Below the pieces are notes generated by a model. That model saw nothing but the letters and a program-made list of their open reading frames with translations. It was not told the origin of the DNA and searched no databases. The position numbers and the translations under genes were made by a program. A DNA stretch of 64,000 nt from Viscum album (taxonomy: Eukaryota; Streptophyta; Magnoliopsida; Santalales; Viscaceae), in assembly GCA_963277665.1 (NCBI GenBank), contig OY728142.1, positions 15,080,001 to 15,144,000 of the forward strand, written 5' to 3'. Positions 21,721-34,504 of this stretch are shown in pieces (position 1 is the first letter of the stretch; the number at the start of each line of letters is the position of its first letter).

Positions 21721-22480
21721 GTCCTAATACATGATTTCATAGTGTAGGATTTTGATGTTGGTTGACTTTATTTAGAGATAGAACTTATGATTTGTTACTT
21801 TATCATAATGAGACTTGACAGAATGGAAAAAATCACTTTTACTGTTATTATTTGTACTCCTTTTATATATTCTCACTAATTCAGCTTATATTAATAGACT
21901 TGAATTGTTGGTAGCATTCTACTGAGTGTTATCTCACACCCTGTATGATCTGTCTTTGGGGTACATGGATATACATCATGGATGCAGGTAAGAAGAGTGA
22001 AAAGTGTTTGCTTGTTGATTCTTGATTCATTTTTTCATAGGAGAAGCGGAGAACAGGATTGAGATATGTATCATGATGTTATTTAGGGATAATTTCTTTT
22101 TGGTATTTTTTTTTAATTTTGATACATGTATTGTATTGGATGTCTATTTCCATGTATTAGCTATCTTTTGTATATAATTCCCTGATCTTCATATGTATAT
22201 AACACTGTGATATGAGATTAATTTTGCATTTATATGATGGATTTTTATTCTTCTTCTGGTCATTTATTTCACATGATTCTTCTATTAATTGATGTTGTTA
22301 TATCATTTTACGACACTCTGATCATGAGGGTATAGTCTCTCCATGATTCCACCATAGACCCTCGTTGATATTAAGAAGCCTCTAGTATACGAGGAGGCTC
22401 TATTGAGGGAATTTGGAAAACTAGATCCAGTTATTGTTGAGTCAATCAAGTTTAGGACATCAAAACTATCTCATACATCA

Positions 22481-25400
22481 ATATAAAACAAGTATTTTAT
22501 AGTTAGGAAGTTAACCATGTCAGGATCTTTTTAGATGGATTCATTATTCTCTTTCCCAGATTGTCTTCAAGGATCCAAGGTTCCCATGATGTTTTTTAAT
22601 GTTCTATTTTATGAATATTAGTAAATTGATATCCTTTATTTTTATTTTCATTTATTTTATTCAGTTATTATCATGGATGTTGTATTTTCAAATTAAAAAT
22701 GTAAATCACCTTCTATATTTAATTAATTTGAAAATTTAAATACATTTTTGAGTATTTTTAAAGTGTGTGGTTTTGAAACAAATTATTTTATATTAATGTC
22801 ATATTTTTCAAAAACGTTTCTAAATCTTATTTATGTAAAAGTTTCAAATATATTATCTTGAGGAAATGGAGATTAAGTAATGGACTCATGAAAATTTTTA
22901 TAAACTAAAATGAATGTTTTGTTTTTAGTATATTTTAACAAGTATAAAATGTATTTACTTTTAAATGTTATGAACTAGGTGTGGGGAGGATACATTTTGG
23001 GAATTTTTTGTCATTTCTATCATATTATAGGTTCATTTTGGGTTTTTTATGATCCAAAAAATTGCTTTTTAGAATCTATTTCTGGTATTTTGGATATAGT
23101 AATTGAATACATTTAACGTGGTTCATGGAGATGGGTGGTTATAGAATTTGTTTAATTTTGGTATATTGTCTTTCAAGTGTATCATTATATATTAACACTT
23201 ATAATCTAGTATGTTTTCTATGTTTTTTGTTGGAGTTTTACTGATATTTAATATTATTTATTTTAGGATTTATTGGATTCTCTTATGAAGTTTCATTTAT
23301 TTTTATTTGTCATTTTTACACATTTTGAATGAAGTATTTTTTCATTTATAGAACAACTTATTTTCATTTTGAATGACCACAATACTTATGAAATGGTCAT
23401 TCCAGACTCTTGGGAGGAAATTTTCACATTTCATTATTGACTTATGAAGATAAATCATTTTCATATCCATATATTTTATTCCCAAGCACTAGTTTCATCA
23501 CATGGTGACTAGGAATGTGCTTTGGGCCATACCATGGGTTGGGTGAGGTACCTAGATTAGGGGTAGCCTAATTTGGTTCATAATATAAAATCATTACATA
23601 TATATAGATTTATTTCCACATATCTACATGAAGATATGATAAAACCCTCTAATTAAACTTCTTTTATATGTAACATTTATGAATAAATCTAGTTTTTATA
23701 ATGGTGAGATCTTGGAATCATATTTCTAATGTTCATATCCTTGAAAAATTATTAAACTCCTTAACCTACTTACATAAAATGTTAAAATGTTAATTAATTA
23801 TGTTGTCCACATAATTTTTTTTTAATTATATCACCATCATCATTATTCTTGGAACCCTTTCCAAAAAAATTCCTTGAAATATTATGGTAACTAATGTAAC
23901 TATTTATATTAATATTTTACCATCATACCCTAAACTCATTTAGGATATAAAGTGAAATTAACTTTATATTTTTATTGGTACAATATTTTATTTGTTAACT
24001 ATGAACTTCTCTAAGTCCAAATATACTCCCATTATCTTCTTAAACACTATAATCATTTTATAATTTCATGAAAAGTCACACAAACTCCTATGTATAGGAA
24101 ATAACACATATTTTCTATTAGTGGGAATATTTTAAAAATAAACTATTATATCCACGTCTTATATGGAACTCAATGTGTTTTGGAACATTATTCTAAAAAT
24201 AATATATTTTTCTTTAAAATATTCTTCTGATAGTGGGAACAAGTCTCTCATATTTTAGATAATATCTTAGATGGAACCCTTTATCCTAAATAAAACGTTT
24301 TTCCCTTGTATATTTTTCAAACATGTTATAGAATTCAATGAATCATAAACCATGTGTGTTTAATCCATCATCTCACATTTCTCATAAAAACTATTAACAA
24401 AAAAATTCTCTTAAAATATAAGTAATATAAGTTAAAAACACACATCCATTATTTAGATGAATTTAAACTTGATATATTCCTTTGTATTAAACTTTATGAA
24501 TTATCAACCCTTTTTTCATCGTTTTTAGGAATACTACAAGTTATATTAACTCTTAAATTGATTTTAAACTCCATATATTTATAATAGTTTAAAAATATAC
24601 ATTTGGAATCATGAAATATTTAAAATAAAATAATGTAATTCTATAACCCCAGTGCCTGACATGGATATTCAAAGGTGTTATCACACCCCTTTAGATATTT
24701 TGGATAATTCCATCATATAGAATCGATTTCCTTTCATCCTGATATATCCTTTATAGTTAAATGACTTTAACTGGATACATGAAGAAACATCATTAGACTC
24801 TTCAAATATTTTTTCTTCTTTTGGTTTGAAAATTTAGCCAATTATAAGGCTGATAGAACACTAAAACTTGGTAATCACATGACCACATCATATATTCTAG
24901 ATAATTTTGATAAAATTAGGTAACAATTTCTATAAAATTTATAAAAAGGAAAATTCAATAACCAAAATTAACTTTAATGGAAACATTCGGTCTCATAAAC
25001 TAATTTAATATACTCAGTCAAATTGAATATATAAGGGAATAATAAATTTCCCCACTTCATATTTAATTTAATGGTTTTCAAACCTTTAGTGAATCATTAA
25101 ATGATTCTCATAAGCTTATAGATTCACTTGTTGAATAAATTAAACATTTGGTTACTCAATATGGGGTTCTTTAACAGGTTAAATTTTCCTTAGGAATGAT
25201 TCTTAACTTTCTATAATAATATAATAAGTTTCATACATAGTGATTTTCATTTCTCAAGGAAATGATCTCAAATTTAAGTTTAGTGTTAGTGATGTAATTT
25301 ATCTAAAATATAATCATTTATAAGATGGGTATCATGTTTTACATTCATTTAATAAGGATATTTATTAAAATTTTCTCCTACTAAAATGATAAAAACTTTT

Positions 25401-27750
25401 AAATTCATCAGATTTATTAATAGGTTATGATCCATATTTGGGTTGTTTTAGCATTTGTCCCATATCTTAGTAATTTAGTTACATATTTATCCTAGTCAAA
25501 CTATATATTTCACTTGGATAGTTGAGAAGGAAAACCTATTCCCAATCTATAAAATGGATTAACTCAAATCAATTTATATAGTAACATAATAATATTAGGG
25601 TCTCATAGCTATGTATAACCCAAATAAAATACAAAAATGGAACCTAATCATATTAGGGTCACCCAATAATTTATTTAATTACATAATATTATATTGGGGA
25701 CCGAGTTTTATCATGACCTACCCATTTAGACAAATGAGGTATTGATAAGTTTTTTTGTTAGAAGGAATCTAACACTAATTATTTTGAAGGTAATTTAATC
25801 TCACAATCATATCTCTTACATTCACTCTACATTTATGTATGATTCTATTTATTTAGTTTGAAATCCTATTACTTCCACCAAATCAATATGTACATTTATT
25901 TATACTAGTCATAGTTTGTGTTCTTAACCCAAATTAAAAGAAAACCTTATTCAAAACATCCAAATTCATCAAATACAAATGATATATAAAACACTTACAT
26001 ATAAAGTCTTAGAGTCATATAAAACCAACAAACCCTACAAGAGTAAGATTGGTGTGATAGATATCCAACACACACATTTCTAGATAAGGCATAGGCCTCT
26101 ATGTTAGTGGGAAGTCTGACCCAAAGTCCCTCAACCCAAGGTTACTTAAGAGATACCTCAATTACATCATGAATCTAAAACCAAAAATGTATAAACTATA
26201 ATAAAATTATTAAGTCAAGATTATAACCAGGTACAAGCAAAATTTAAGGTTGAAGAACACTAAATCAATTATTATACCTTGCATGTAACTCCTTATATGC
26301 ATGTATAAAAATTTAAAGAAGTTTAACTCTTTAAACTAAAGAAAATGGATATTCATAATATAAAAATTATATTCATGAATAAATTAGAGAATAAGACGAA
26401 ATAAATGAAAAATTCATAAATTTAGACATGAGATAAAATATTTATAAAAAACTCACAAATTAATTAATTATAATTTTTTTTAATTTATCTATACATTATA
26501 GACATTCCATAATTAAATAAATATAAATAGATTATATTTATTCTCAATATGAACTCTTTCATATTATCCATTAATATGACATTTACATTAAATATATGAT
26601 ATTAAATAAAATATAAAAATTTATATTTAATATTTATTATGTAAACAACTTACATAATATAAATATCATATATTTAATATTATTTAAACCTTAATCATAT
26701 CAATTATCAAAATCCCTTTTGATATAGTTTAAATAATTCCCCAAATATAGAACTTTTATTTGAATAATTGAAATTAAATAATTATGAATAGTTTATAATA
26801 ATAAACATAAACCCCTTTATATTATTTCTCTATTTTTAATTTATAAACACTTTATAAGTTACAATTATAATTTATATATAAACCACATATATCCTAATTA
26901 TAACTCTTGACATATAATTTTAATGGTATTTAGTATTAACATTTAATATTATGGAATATTTATTTAATAATTTTTTATTAAACATTTAGTAATTAATAAT
27001 AAAAACTTTATCAATAAAACAATAAAAAATTAAATAAATATCCTAAGATAAACATTTAAATAATTTATAAATAATTAATAAATTAATTAAATCAATTAAT
27101 TATTGAAATTAAAAAAACTCATTCTTTCTTGGTTATAGTATCTTATGATATACACTATTTCATATGATGCAACTAGTAATAATATATATATATATATATC
27201 ATATTTTATGATAAAAAATATATAACTACAATATAACCTTTGGAACGTGGGGTTTCATTGATTACAATATCGATTATATCACATTTGCAATATGTGGCTC
27301 TGTTTTTTTCAAAAACAACACAGTTCCGACATCCATTATGATTTCCTCTATCATTTTTTTTGGGGATATTAAAAACTAAAGGAACATATTTTTTCACCAC
27401 TAATGATATCAAATATCATTTGGTTCAACTTTATCATGTCAAATTACATCCCATGTAGTATAGAATACCATTAAACAAAATACCAATCATTTATAAAGAT
27501 AGAATACATTAGACTAATATGATATAATATTTATTCAATTTAAAATCCAATTTCAAGAATCATAATTCATAGTGATTCTATGATACTACTTATGGGTTTC
27601 TAAGGATCAATTAACACTTCATTAATATGAAGAAAATTACAAGAAACCCTTAAACCAAGATCTACCATGCTATAAACTCAAAACAATGAAAATATATAAA
27701 ATAAATAATAGTTGTGTGTTATTACTTGTTGATCTACATTTCCATTATAT
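22481..27750. other. AT-rich intergenic or unrecognised repeat DNA
   Basis: About 5.3 kb has no convincing coding sequence on either strand. The short frames here are isolated and low-complexity. It probably includes decayed LTR material: long T/A-rich runs resemble those in the giant LTRs, and 23500-23560 has a GC-richer patch (CATGGGTTGGGTGAGG). No ends, primer site or tract could be assigned. Local structures are a nested hairpin (26587-26678) and an (AT)9 run (27182-27199). Confidence 0.4.
26587..26678. repeat. Nested inverted repeat (hairpin)
   Basis: An outer 17-bp perfect arm pair, ATTAAATATATGATATT (26587-26603) and AATATCATATATTTAAT (26662-26678), encloses an inner perfect 8-bp pair, TTATGTAA (26637-26644) and TTACATAA (26650-26657), with loop ACAAC. 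It could be a small foldback or MITE-like relic, or chance in very AT-rich DNA. No clear target duplication was identified. Confidence 0.6.
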
Positions 27751-28570
27751 TCATTAATATGTTTGAGGAATATCACTCACTGGTATCCATCAGACTCCCT
27801 AATCCATGGTGTATCAATGGGATAACATGAATCACCCATCGTATGGATAGGGTCATCCTCTATTCTCATGGCATGATAGTACTACTTGAGTTACAGAGAG
27901 ATTGGGAAATATCTTTGGGTAGAAACCCATAGAAAGATATTGGGTAAGTATTTCATGAATGAAACACCCATATCAATGAATTATCCCCATTTTATTTCAC
28001 TCAAGGTATATCCTAAATAACATAGGAATTTAATCATAAATTTATAATGTACAAGTAAATGGAAATCCAATTATTTCAATTTTAACCTTCAACCGGAAAT
28101 TTCTCACATTCATTTCATTATTTTGATTGCTGATAGCCATTTTGGATTATTAGTTTAATATTAATTTTTAATTCAAAATAGCCAAAAATAAATCGTAGGT
28201 ATGTTATGAGAATCATACAATAATATTATCTAACTAGAACAACCTAACATAATTCCCAATCACAAACAATTATTATATTAGGATACTATAATATGATATC
28301 ATCATATCATATAAAATGATATACCAAAAAAATGACAGTCTATTGGTAATATTAATTTTGAAAACTAAAACACTCATATCATACCATATAATATAACATG
28401 AACATATTATACATTTTTTCAGCTTTAAGGAATATCTCCAATTTCTATAATGTCATATAAGTTATATAAAAACAACTTTTATCTTCCATGGTCTAATTAT
28501 GAATAGATATAATCTAAAATGAACAAAATAAACCACTCCAATGGGATATAGAGGATCTTTATGAACCATA
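27750..28570 (-). mobile_element. Minus-strand LTR, part split off by element 2
   Basis: It resembles ~42050-42410 of the partner LTR (for example CACTCACTGGTATCC / CACTTTGTAGCATCT, and the GAGGATCTT block immediately before the copia insertion). Element 2 starts at 28571, and the LTR continues at 37995. In minus orientation this is the promoter-distal end of the LTR. The outer boundary near 27750 is approximate. Confidence 0.5.
28566..28570. repeat. Target-site duplication, left (CCATA)
   Basis: CCATA precedes the TG of copia element 2, and the identical five bases follow its final CA at 37995-37999. The equivalent uninterrupted place in the partner LTR reads CCATT near 42414-42418. Confidence 0.9.
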
Positions 28571-29574
28571 TGTAAGGGTTGGTGTCCTCAAAACCAACTG
28601 TTTTGTACTTTGATTACATGAATGTTCACTTATTATATATTGTTCATTGTTCTGCATGACTATAATATAATAATGTCCTGGAATATTTGTTGCATTAATA
28701 AGGTCATAGAAGATCCCCGCTATGATGAGATCCTTGAAATGCTATAACAATATTTTTAAATAATGTTCTGTGGTTGGATGACATAATATGATAGGACACA
28801 TAGTATACAGACCGTCATGTGCGAGTACTCGTAAGAAGATGATACTCTCTCTCATGGAGTTCTCACTTGATAATCTCCAATATGGGAGATTATGAGAACA
28901 TACCCACCAGTAGTAATTCCGCATGTCTTGGTGTCATCAAATATTGCTATATGCGAGCGTGTGTAATGGTCCTTAGACTGGAAGATTATCATTAACTCAT
29001 GTCATGACTCGCGCACTTAGATTTACTGATGAAAACCGTCACGCAGACAGTTGGCGGAAATTAGGGTACGTTGGGTGTGTCACGAGTGACATGTTGTTAA
29101 TGGAAAAGTCGATGAAGAATTTTTCCCTTCCATTTATGGAATTTGATATCTCGACCCTTTGAATTAAATAGAACCGTCACATTAAATTACATGGCCATGG
29201 TGTAAACGACGAGTTTATTTTAGGTAGTCAAAGAACGACGGATCAAGCATATAGGTTTATGAAACGTCCAAGAAACCTTCTGGATGAGATATTGAAACAA
29301 TGGGATTAAATTACATAGTAAGCATTCGTATAAGGTGATACGTCAATGCAGTGTCAACTTCTTTCTCTTGGGTGCCTTGACCCGTTGCTATATAGTAATC
29401 TTGGACTTTAGGCAAGCCTGCCTAATGCCAACGAGAAAGAGGCCTAGAGGGTCACACACTAAGTGTATCTAAGTATCTCAAGTTGAATAAAGATTATTTC
29501 TGTACGTGGTTTAATGATTATTCAAGGAAGCCTATGTTGTTTTAAATGATGGAGGAAAAATAAAATAAAACAAG

Positions 29575-29612
29575 TACACGCCGTGTATTTATTATTACAC
29601 GCTGTGTAGTTT
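29575..29612. repeat. Minimal near-palindrome pair in LTR
   Basis: There are only two units here, TACACGCCGTGTA and TACACGCTGTGTA about 8 bp apart, where element 1 has seven or eight. The right LTR (37225-37260) has the same two-unit state. Confidence 0.88.
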
Positions 29613-29791
29613 TTCCAGTCAGGATTTTGAGGATATAATATCATTTTATAAAAGGATATTTATTATAATCAGTGTGAGCGCATGTCAAGGAATTAATTAT
29701 TCGACATGGGTTTTTCAATAAGAGTTAATGAAATAAATGAAACGCGTAATGCGTTTATTTATTGTCACAACTCTACAACCTCAAACTCGAT

Positions 29792-29799
29792 TATAAATA
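29792..29799 (+). promoter_or_regulatory. LTR TATA box, element 2
   Basis: TATAAATA is in the same context as in the other three LTRs. It is the likely core promoter of the element. Confidence 0.7.
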
Positions 29800-30347
29800 T
29801 CCTCAAAACCCCAACTCTTTTCCTACACAAGAGAATCGTTGTGCACAACATCTCTGGAGAATTCTTTCAAGGATGAAAGAACCTGTTCCTCCAAGAACGC
29901 TCTCAAGACCGAGAGAGATCCTCTTACATCAGATCAAGATGATCTAAGGTGGGCAACGCAAGCAAAGGATTCTCCATGATAGCACCTGAAGAATCCTTCG
30001 GCGACGTCCAGATATACGAGGTACACGTGTGGATCACCACTAGAGGGAGTCTACACTTTGCTTCTGCGATGCAACGACGGACCACATCGACAACGTGATC
30101 AAGAACATCTAAAAAGAAAGAACACACAAAAGGTATTTCTTTATAATTAATTAAATTAATTATAATCAACCTGTAACTATCCTTGTTTGTAGTTCCGAGA
30201 AAAACCATCTTCTTTGTCGTTTTCTATGATTCGATCTGTGGAGACTGACATTTATCGTCGTATTGATCCCGAATTGATCATTGTTAATGAAAAAAGCCAA
30301 GTGGGCACATCCACCCACGTGATTCCACTGCACCTGGAACCTTCAAA

Positions 30348-30359
30348 TGGTATCAGAGC
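30348..30359 (+). other. Primer-binding site (tRNA-Met type)
   Basis: TGGTATCAGAGC lies two bases after the LTR and is a full match to the usual plant Copia site complementary to initiator tRNA-Met. Confidence 0.92.
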
Positions 30360-32305
30360 GAGGTTACAACGTTGATTATTGTTATTTAATTTTCATTGAT
30401 AATTTATGCATTTATATTTGATTCAATTTGAAATATGTCGTTCTATTAATATGAATAAATGAAATCTATTATTCCTCCTTCGTTTCTCGATTCATATCAC
30501 AGAAACGACTTTTTAATTTTAATTTTGATTAAAATAAAAACGAGGAATTCATCCGGAGGAGTCACTCTTTATGTCTGTACAATACGGGATTACACGATGT
30601 GTAATTAAAACTACACGCCGTATACTTAGGTTCAATGCACCGACACTATTCTGCCAAACCACGATGTGTGAATTTATTATGCCTAAGTATTAATCATGCC
30701 GTGTTGACCAGAATTGAATGATGCATGAGAACCGAAATACACGGTGTGTATGTTGGAACAACACCCTGTGTAGTCCGATCCGGTCCAGGTGAAACCGTGT
30801 ACAAGGAGAAGCCGTGTTCTGCGTACACGGGATTGCTAAGTCAGTTACCGCGTAACAAGGAATTACACACCATGTATGATTCATCTACACGCCGTGTACT
30901 CCAAAATTTCCAAAGTAGAGAAAACACGCCAAAGCCCCGGCGTGTACTTTGGAAACAAGGTGAAAAGAAATACACCCTGTGTAAATATAAACTACACGCC
31001 GTGTACTTTCCAAAAATGGAATTTTACCAGGTTTCCTCCAATGTAAAAAGACTCGTACAAGGAATATGGATGAGAAGAATCTCAAGGAAATTCAAGAAAG
31101 GAATTTAAGATAAAGAATTTATTAATTATAAGATCATAATTAATTTAATTCGAGTGCGATATATCTTAAATGATAGAGCGATTAAAATAATTTGAATTCT
31201 AAATATGCGTAAATGTCGTTGCATGCTGTGGATGATCATGAGCTAGACCAAAGTCCCTTTTTATGTGTATGGTTTCATTTAAATTTATTTAATTTAAATT
31301 TGTTGGCCTGCGAGCCTTCTTCCAATAAAATGTAGGGCCTACGTGCCCATGGTTTCTTTAATGTAAACCCATGTAATGGAGGATCTCCCAACCCAGAGGA
31401 GACGGTTCAAATCCCAAATCCGAGGCGAAACCGACACAAGAAGATACAAAGGTGGACAGGTGGGAGCTGGAAAACATGAACCAATAGGTTCAAGGTGTTT
31501 TCCTTAGGTCAGGGCTAGCTTATCAAAACTGCTAGATAAGCTAACCAATAGAAGCTCATGATCATGCCATCTTATTTTATTTCTGTCTGATTGCATGGTT
31601 TCTTTATTATGTATGTGTTGTCGCGATCACATAATTAAGAAAATGAACAAGCATGCTAAGATGGAATAAAATAAAAACCAGACTATGTGTAAACATTATC
31701 AGAACATGGTTAATCACTTAAGCAAGAATCCATTAATATTAATAAGGATGTGATAATGCGAAACTATGAATAAAAAAAATAAAATCCCTCAATACCATAT
31801 TAAGTCAGACCAAGCCTTTCGTTACCTGATTAAGGGCAAGACTCAGTAAAACTATGTGTTTGACCAACCCTTGTTGGGACACTTACTTTTATAAAGGAAG
31901 CCCTTATGAAAGGTTTTGGGTTGACTTAACCATATTACAACAAGAGAAGTAGCCCTTTCTAGACTTGGTGTAATATTGGAGGCAAGAGTTGAGGAAATCC
32001 AAGTCAGGATTTTAGGATTGGGGAGTCCACTCAACATATCAAGGAACTGTAAGCTCACAGTTGGCATAGACCTGCCTACCTAAATACCTTCAAATAGCTT
32101 TACCAACCCTTGTTGGGGTTATGCGAAGGGAAATATGGATCCTTTCCACTAGAATGTCAAAGAAACTAGACATTATGAGTTCAATGGTGAGAGACATTGG
32201 GACTTGATAAAATAGTGGGAGAATTAATTAATTCATTCATTATTTCTCATAAATTTTAATCAAGAAAGTAATAATAAATCTTCTCTTTTAAATTGTAGAA
32301 TCAAG
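30360..32305 (+). other. Long leader of element 2
   Basis: About 1.95 kb lies between the primer site and gag. It includes a cluster of ACACG-CGTGT near-palindromes (about 30590-31010, for example at 30593, 30611, 30659, 30700, 30739, 30764, 30866, 30889, 30970 and 30993) and the GGCCTGCGAGCC box near 31305. It is colinear with 6733-8672. Conserved non-coding leaders of this size are known from Angela/BARE-type elements and may serve packaging or dimerisation; for this family that is a guess. Confidence 0.8.
30725..31108 (+). CDS. Open leader frame, 127 codons, unknown
   Basis: This frame is open from ATG 30725 to 31108 in an element whose main frame has many stops. I recognise no domain. 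It is rich in Arg, Lys, Val and Tyr. Its SGPGETVYK, VLQN, GEKKYT, KLHAVYF, QVSSNVKR and ISRKF blocks recur in the leader of element 1, but there two frames are needed, so a small indel separates the copies. Because the near-palindromes contribute many codons, open length may be fortuitous. I would not call it a gene without evidence of purifying selection. Confidence 0.25.
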   Translation: MRTEIHGVYVGTTPCVVRSGPGETVYKEKPCSAYTGLLSQLPRNKELHTMYDSSTRRVLQNFQSRENTPKPRRVLWKQGEKKYTLCKYKLHAVYFPKMEFYQVSSNVKRLVQGIWMRRISRKFKKGI

Positions 32306-33100
32306 ATGAAAAACTCATCAACCACATTTTCTCTGCGATCAATACTGGATAAAGACAATATCCTCACTGGTAGTAACTTTCAGGAATGGTTTAGGTGGAT
32401 TTGGGTTATCCTACGCCATGAATGAACGTTTTACATGCTGGAGTCCTCACTTCCTGATTCTCCTGCCCCCAGGGCGAGTGATGAAGATTTCTTGGTCTAT
32501 GATCAACATTTGAATGATGCCCTCAATGTTCAATGTTTGTTGCTATCATCGATGTCTAGTGAGCTCATGAAGTCTCATGAATACATGGATGCCTATAGCA
32601 TGCTCTAGCCCCTTTGTGGTCTATACCAGGAGAGAGAAAGATAGGAAAGGTTTGAGATCTCCAAGGCTCTATTTCAGAGCAATCTTGGAGAGGGTTCCCT
32701 AGCCGAGCCTCATGTAGTCAAGATCATTGGCTACATTGAGCGCTTGGAGGTTCTAGGGTTTAAACTCCCTGAAGAACTGGGTACCGATCTCATTCTTGCA
32801 TCACTCCCCCAGAGCTTCTCAAACATTGTTGTGAATTTCAACATGAACAACATTGAGAAGTCTCTATCTGATCTTATTATCCTTATTCTCCAAGTATATA
32901 ATGACATGAAGCGTGAAAATCATTCTATCCTTATGGTGAATAAATGGAAAGGGATGGTGAAGAGCTTTAAGACCAAAGCTTATTCAAGGCCTTCCAAGAA
33001 AAGGAAGATCAAAGGGGAGGCAAAGGAACAGGATGCTATTTGTTTTGCATGTGGAAAGAAGGGCCACTGGAAGAAAAACTACACCCAGCCAAGGAAGTAA
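32306..33100 (+). pseudogene. gag: Copia gag domain, element 2
   Basis: The start ATG 32306 gives MKNSSTTFSLRS and LTGSNFQEWF, the normal gag opening. Stops interrupt the first half (near 32421, 32605 and 32641). The longest open part is 32744-33100, with the SLPQSF, NFNM and IEKSLSDL region typical of Copia gag. The knuckle at 33041-33082 reads CFACGKKGHWKKNY, so the last zinc-binding Cys is Tyr. The TAA at 33098 replaces CAA. Confidence 0.87.
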
Positions 33101-33129
33101 GGGGAAGCTTCTGGTGCGTTTGTTATCGA

Positions 33130-33340
33130 ATGCAATCTATCTATTTCTACTAATTGGATATTAGATACTCCTTGTGGTGCTCACATCTGTATCCAAATAT
33201 AGGAACCAAGTAGATTCAGGAAGATTGATTGAGGGGAGGTAGATCTACGAGCAGCCAACAGAGCCAGACTTGCTGCTGTAGCTGTCGGGGACTACCACCT
33301 CACATTGCCTACAAGGATGGTCTTGGTTTTGAAAGGATGT
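33130..33340 (+). pseudogene. Copia protease remnant, element 2
   Basis: The active-site segment reads WILDTPCGAHIC, again a DTG-type loop with the Gly position changed (Pro). Stops follow within 20 codons. Unlike element 1, the frame is kept through GEVDLRAANRARLAAVAVGDYHLTLP in pieces, which is the normal continuation of the domain into the integrase linker. Confidence 0.78.
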
Positions 33341-34430
33341 TATTATGTACCCTCTGTAACCAAAAACATTATTTTAGTATCCAGATTAGATACTTATGGA
33401 TTCATCTTCATGGTTGGAAGTGGATGTTACTATTTTTATAAAGATAGCATTTGTTTTGGTAGGGCACATTTATATAACGGCCTTTATGCGTTAGACTACA
33501 CAAACCAAGTAATGGAAATCGATAACAAAGTTAATTCACATGACTCATACCACCCCCAACTTTGGCATCACCGGCTAGGTCATGTCAATGAGAAACGTTT
33601 GACAAAATTACATCAAGATGGGTATTTAGATTCTTTCTAACTAAAACCACTTGGTGTATGTCATGTGTGTCTACAAGGCAAAATGACCAAAGCCCCATTT
33701 AGTGGGAAAGGTGAAAGAGCTAAAGAGCTTCCAGAATTAGTTCACATAGATGTGTGTGGACCATTTCTAGTTGAATCAAGGGGTGGGTTCTCATACTTCA
33801 GAACTTTTACCGATCATTTTAGTAGATATGTATATATCTATTTAATGAGGTATAAATCAGATTCTTTTGATCTGTTCAAAGAATACAAGAATGAATTTGA
33901 GAACCATCTTGGTAAGAAGATTAAGAAACTCCGCTCAGATAGAGGAGGATAATATCTTAATCAGGACTTCATTGATTTCATATGGGAGTTTGGGATTCTA
34001 TCTCAACTCACTCCTCCTTACACACCGTAGTGGAATGTTGTTTGTGAAAGGAGTAACTACACCCTGTTGGACATGGTGAGATCAATGATGAGTCATACGA
34101 GTCTTCTATTATCCTTTTGGGGATATTAATTACAAACAGAAGCACACATACTAAACCATGTACCAACTAAATTGATAAATGGTATTCTATACGAGTTATG
34201 GAGTGGACACAAATCCATGCTATCAAATTTACATGTGTGGGGTAGCGAAGCATTTGTTAAGGCCTCTCCAGGTAAAAACCTTGCACCCCAAGGCACAAAG
34301 TGTATCTTTATAGGATATCCCTAGGAAACAAGGGGATATTACCTATATAACCCCTTAGACAAAAAGGTTATAGTGGCAAGACACACCATATTTCTTGAGA
34401 GGGAGCACAACTCCAAAAGAGATAGTGGGA
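33305..34430 (+). pseudogene. Copia integrase, element 2
   Basis: Open pieces are 33305-33640 and 33665-33952, followed by stop-broken sequence. The zinc-binding HHCC is intact in form: WHHRLGHVNEKR and VCHVCLQGK. The first catalytic Asp (HIDVCGPF) and second Asp (LRSDRGG) are present. The Glu region (VVCERSN, 34040-34065) is altered from SERRN, although an E remains. Stops lie at 33638 (Glu codon TAA), 33950 and 34028 (CAG to TAG in the TPQWN motif, as in element 1). It is better preserved at the active site than element 1. Confidence 0.88.
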
Positions 34431-34504
34431 GCGAGATAGACTTCGATGAAGTCGAGGCTCAAGATACACCTGAGTTGGTACAAGAATAGATTCCACAAAG
34501 CCCC

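Larger units (their letters stand above)
20169..22480 (+). mobile_element. Chromovirus right (3') LTR, about 2.3 kb
   Basis: It is homologous to 2549-4769 plus 14515-14640 without the copia insertion, so it serves as the empty-site reference (ATTCC at 22346-22350). It contains the perfect hairpin at 20427-20461, the paired CACC-GGGGTG boxes near 21005-21062, and the nine-unit minisatellite at 21300-21720. The start is set by the polypurine tract. The end is uncertain, since similarity fades after about 22480 and may reach 22660. Confidence 0.75.
28571..30345 (+). repeat. Element 2 left LTR (1775 bp)
   Basis: It begins TGTAAGGGTTGG and ends CTTCA. It is colinear with the three other Copia LTRs, with a short motif array (29575-29612), TATA box 29792-29799 and ACACGTGT at 30023-30030. 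Compared with element 1 it lacks most of the near-palindrome block between the CAAGTACACG and CCGTGTAGTTTTTCC boundaries. Confidence 0.93.

Noticed and set aside
27182..27199. (AT)9 run as a functional element
   Set aside because: Simple microsatellites are expected in AT-rich intergenic DNA. Nothing nearby suggests a role.
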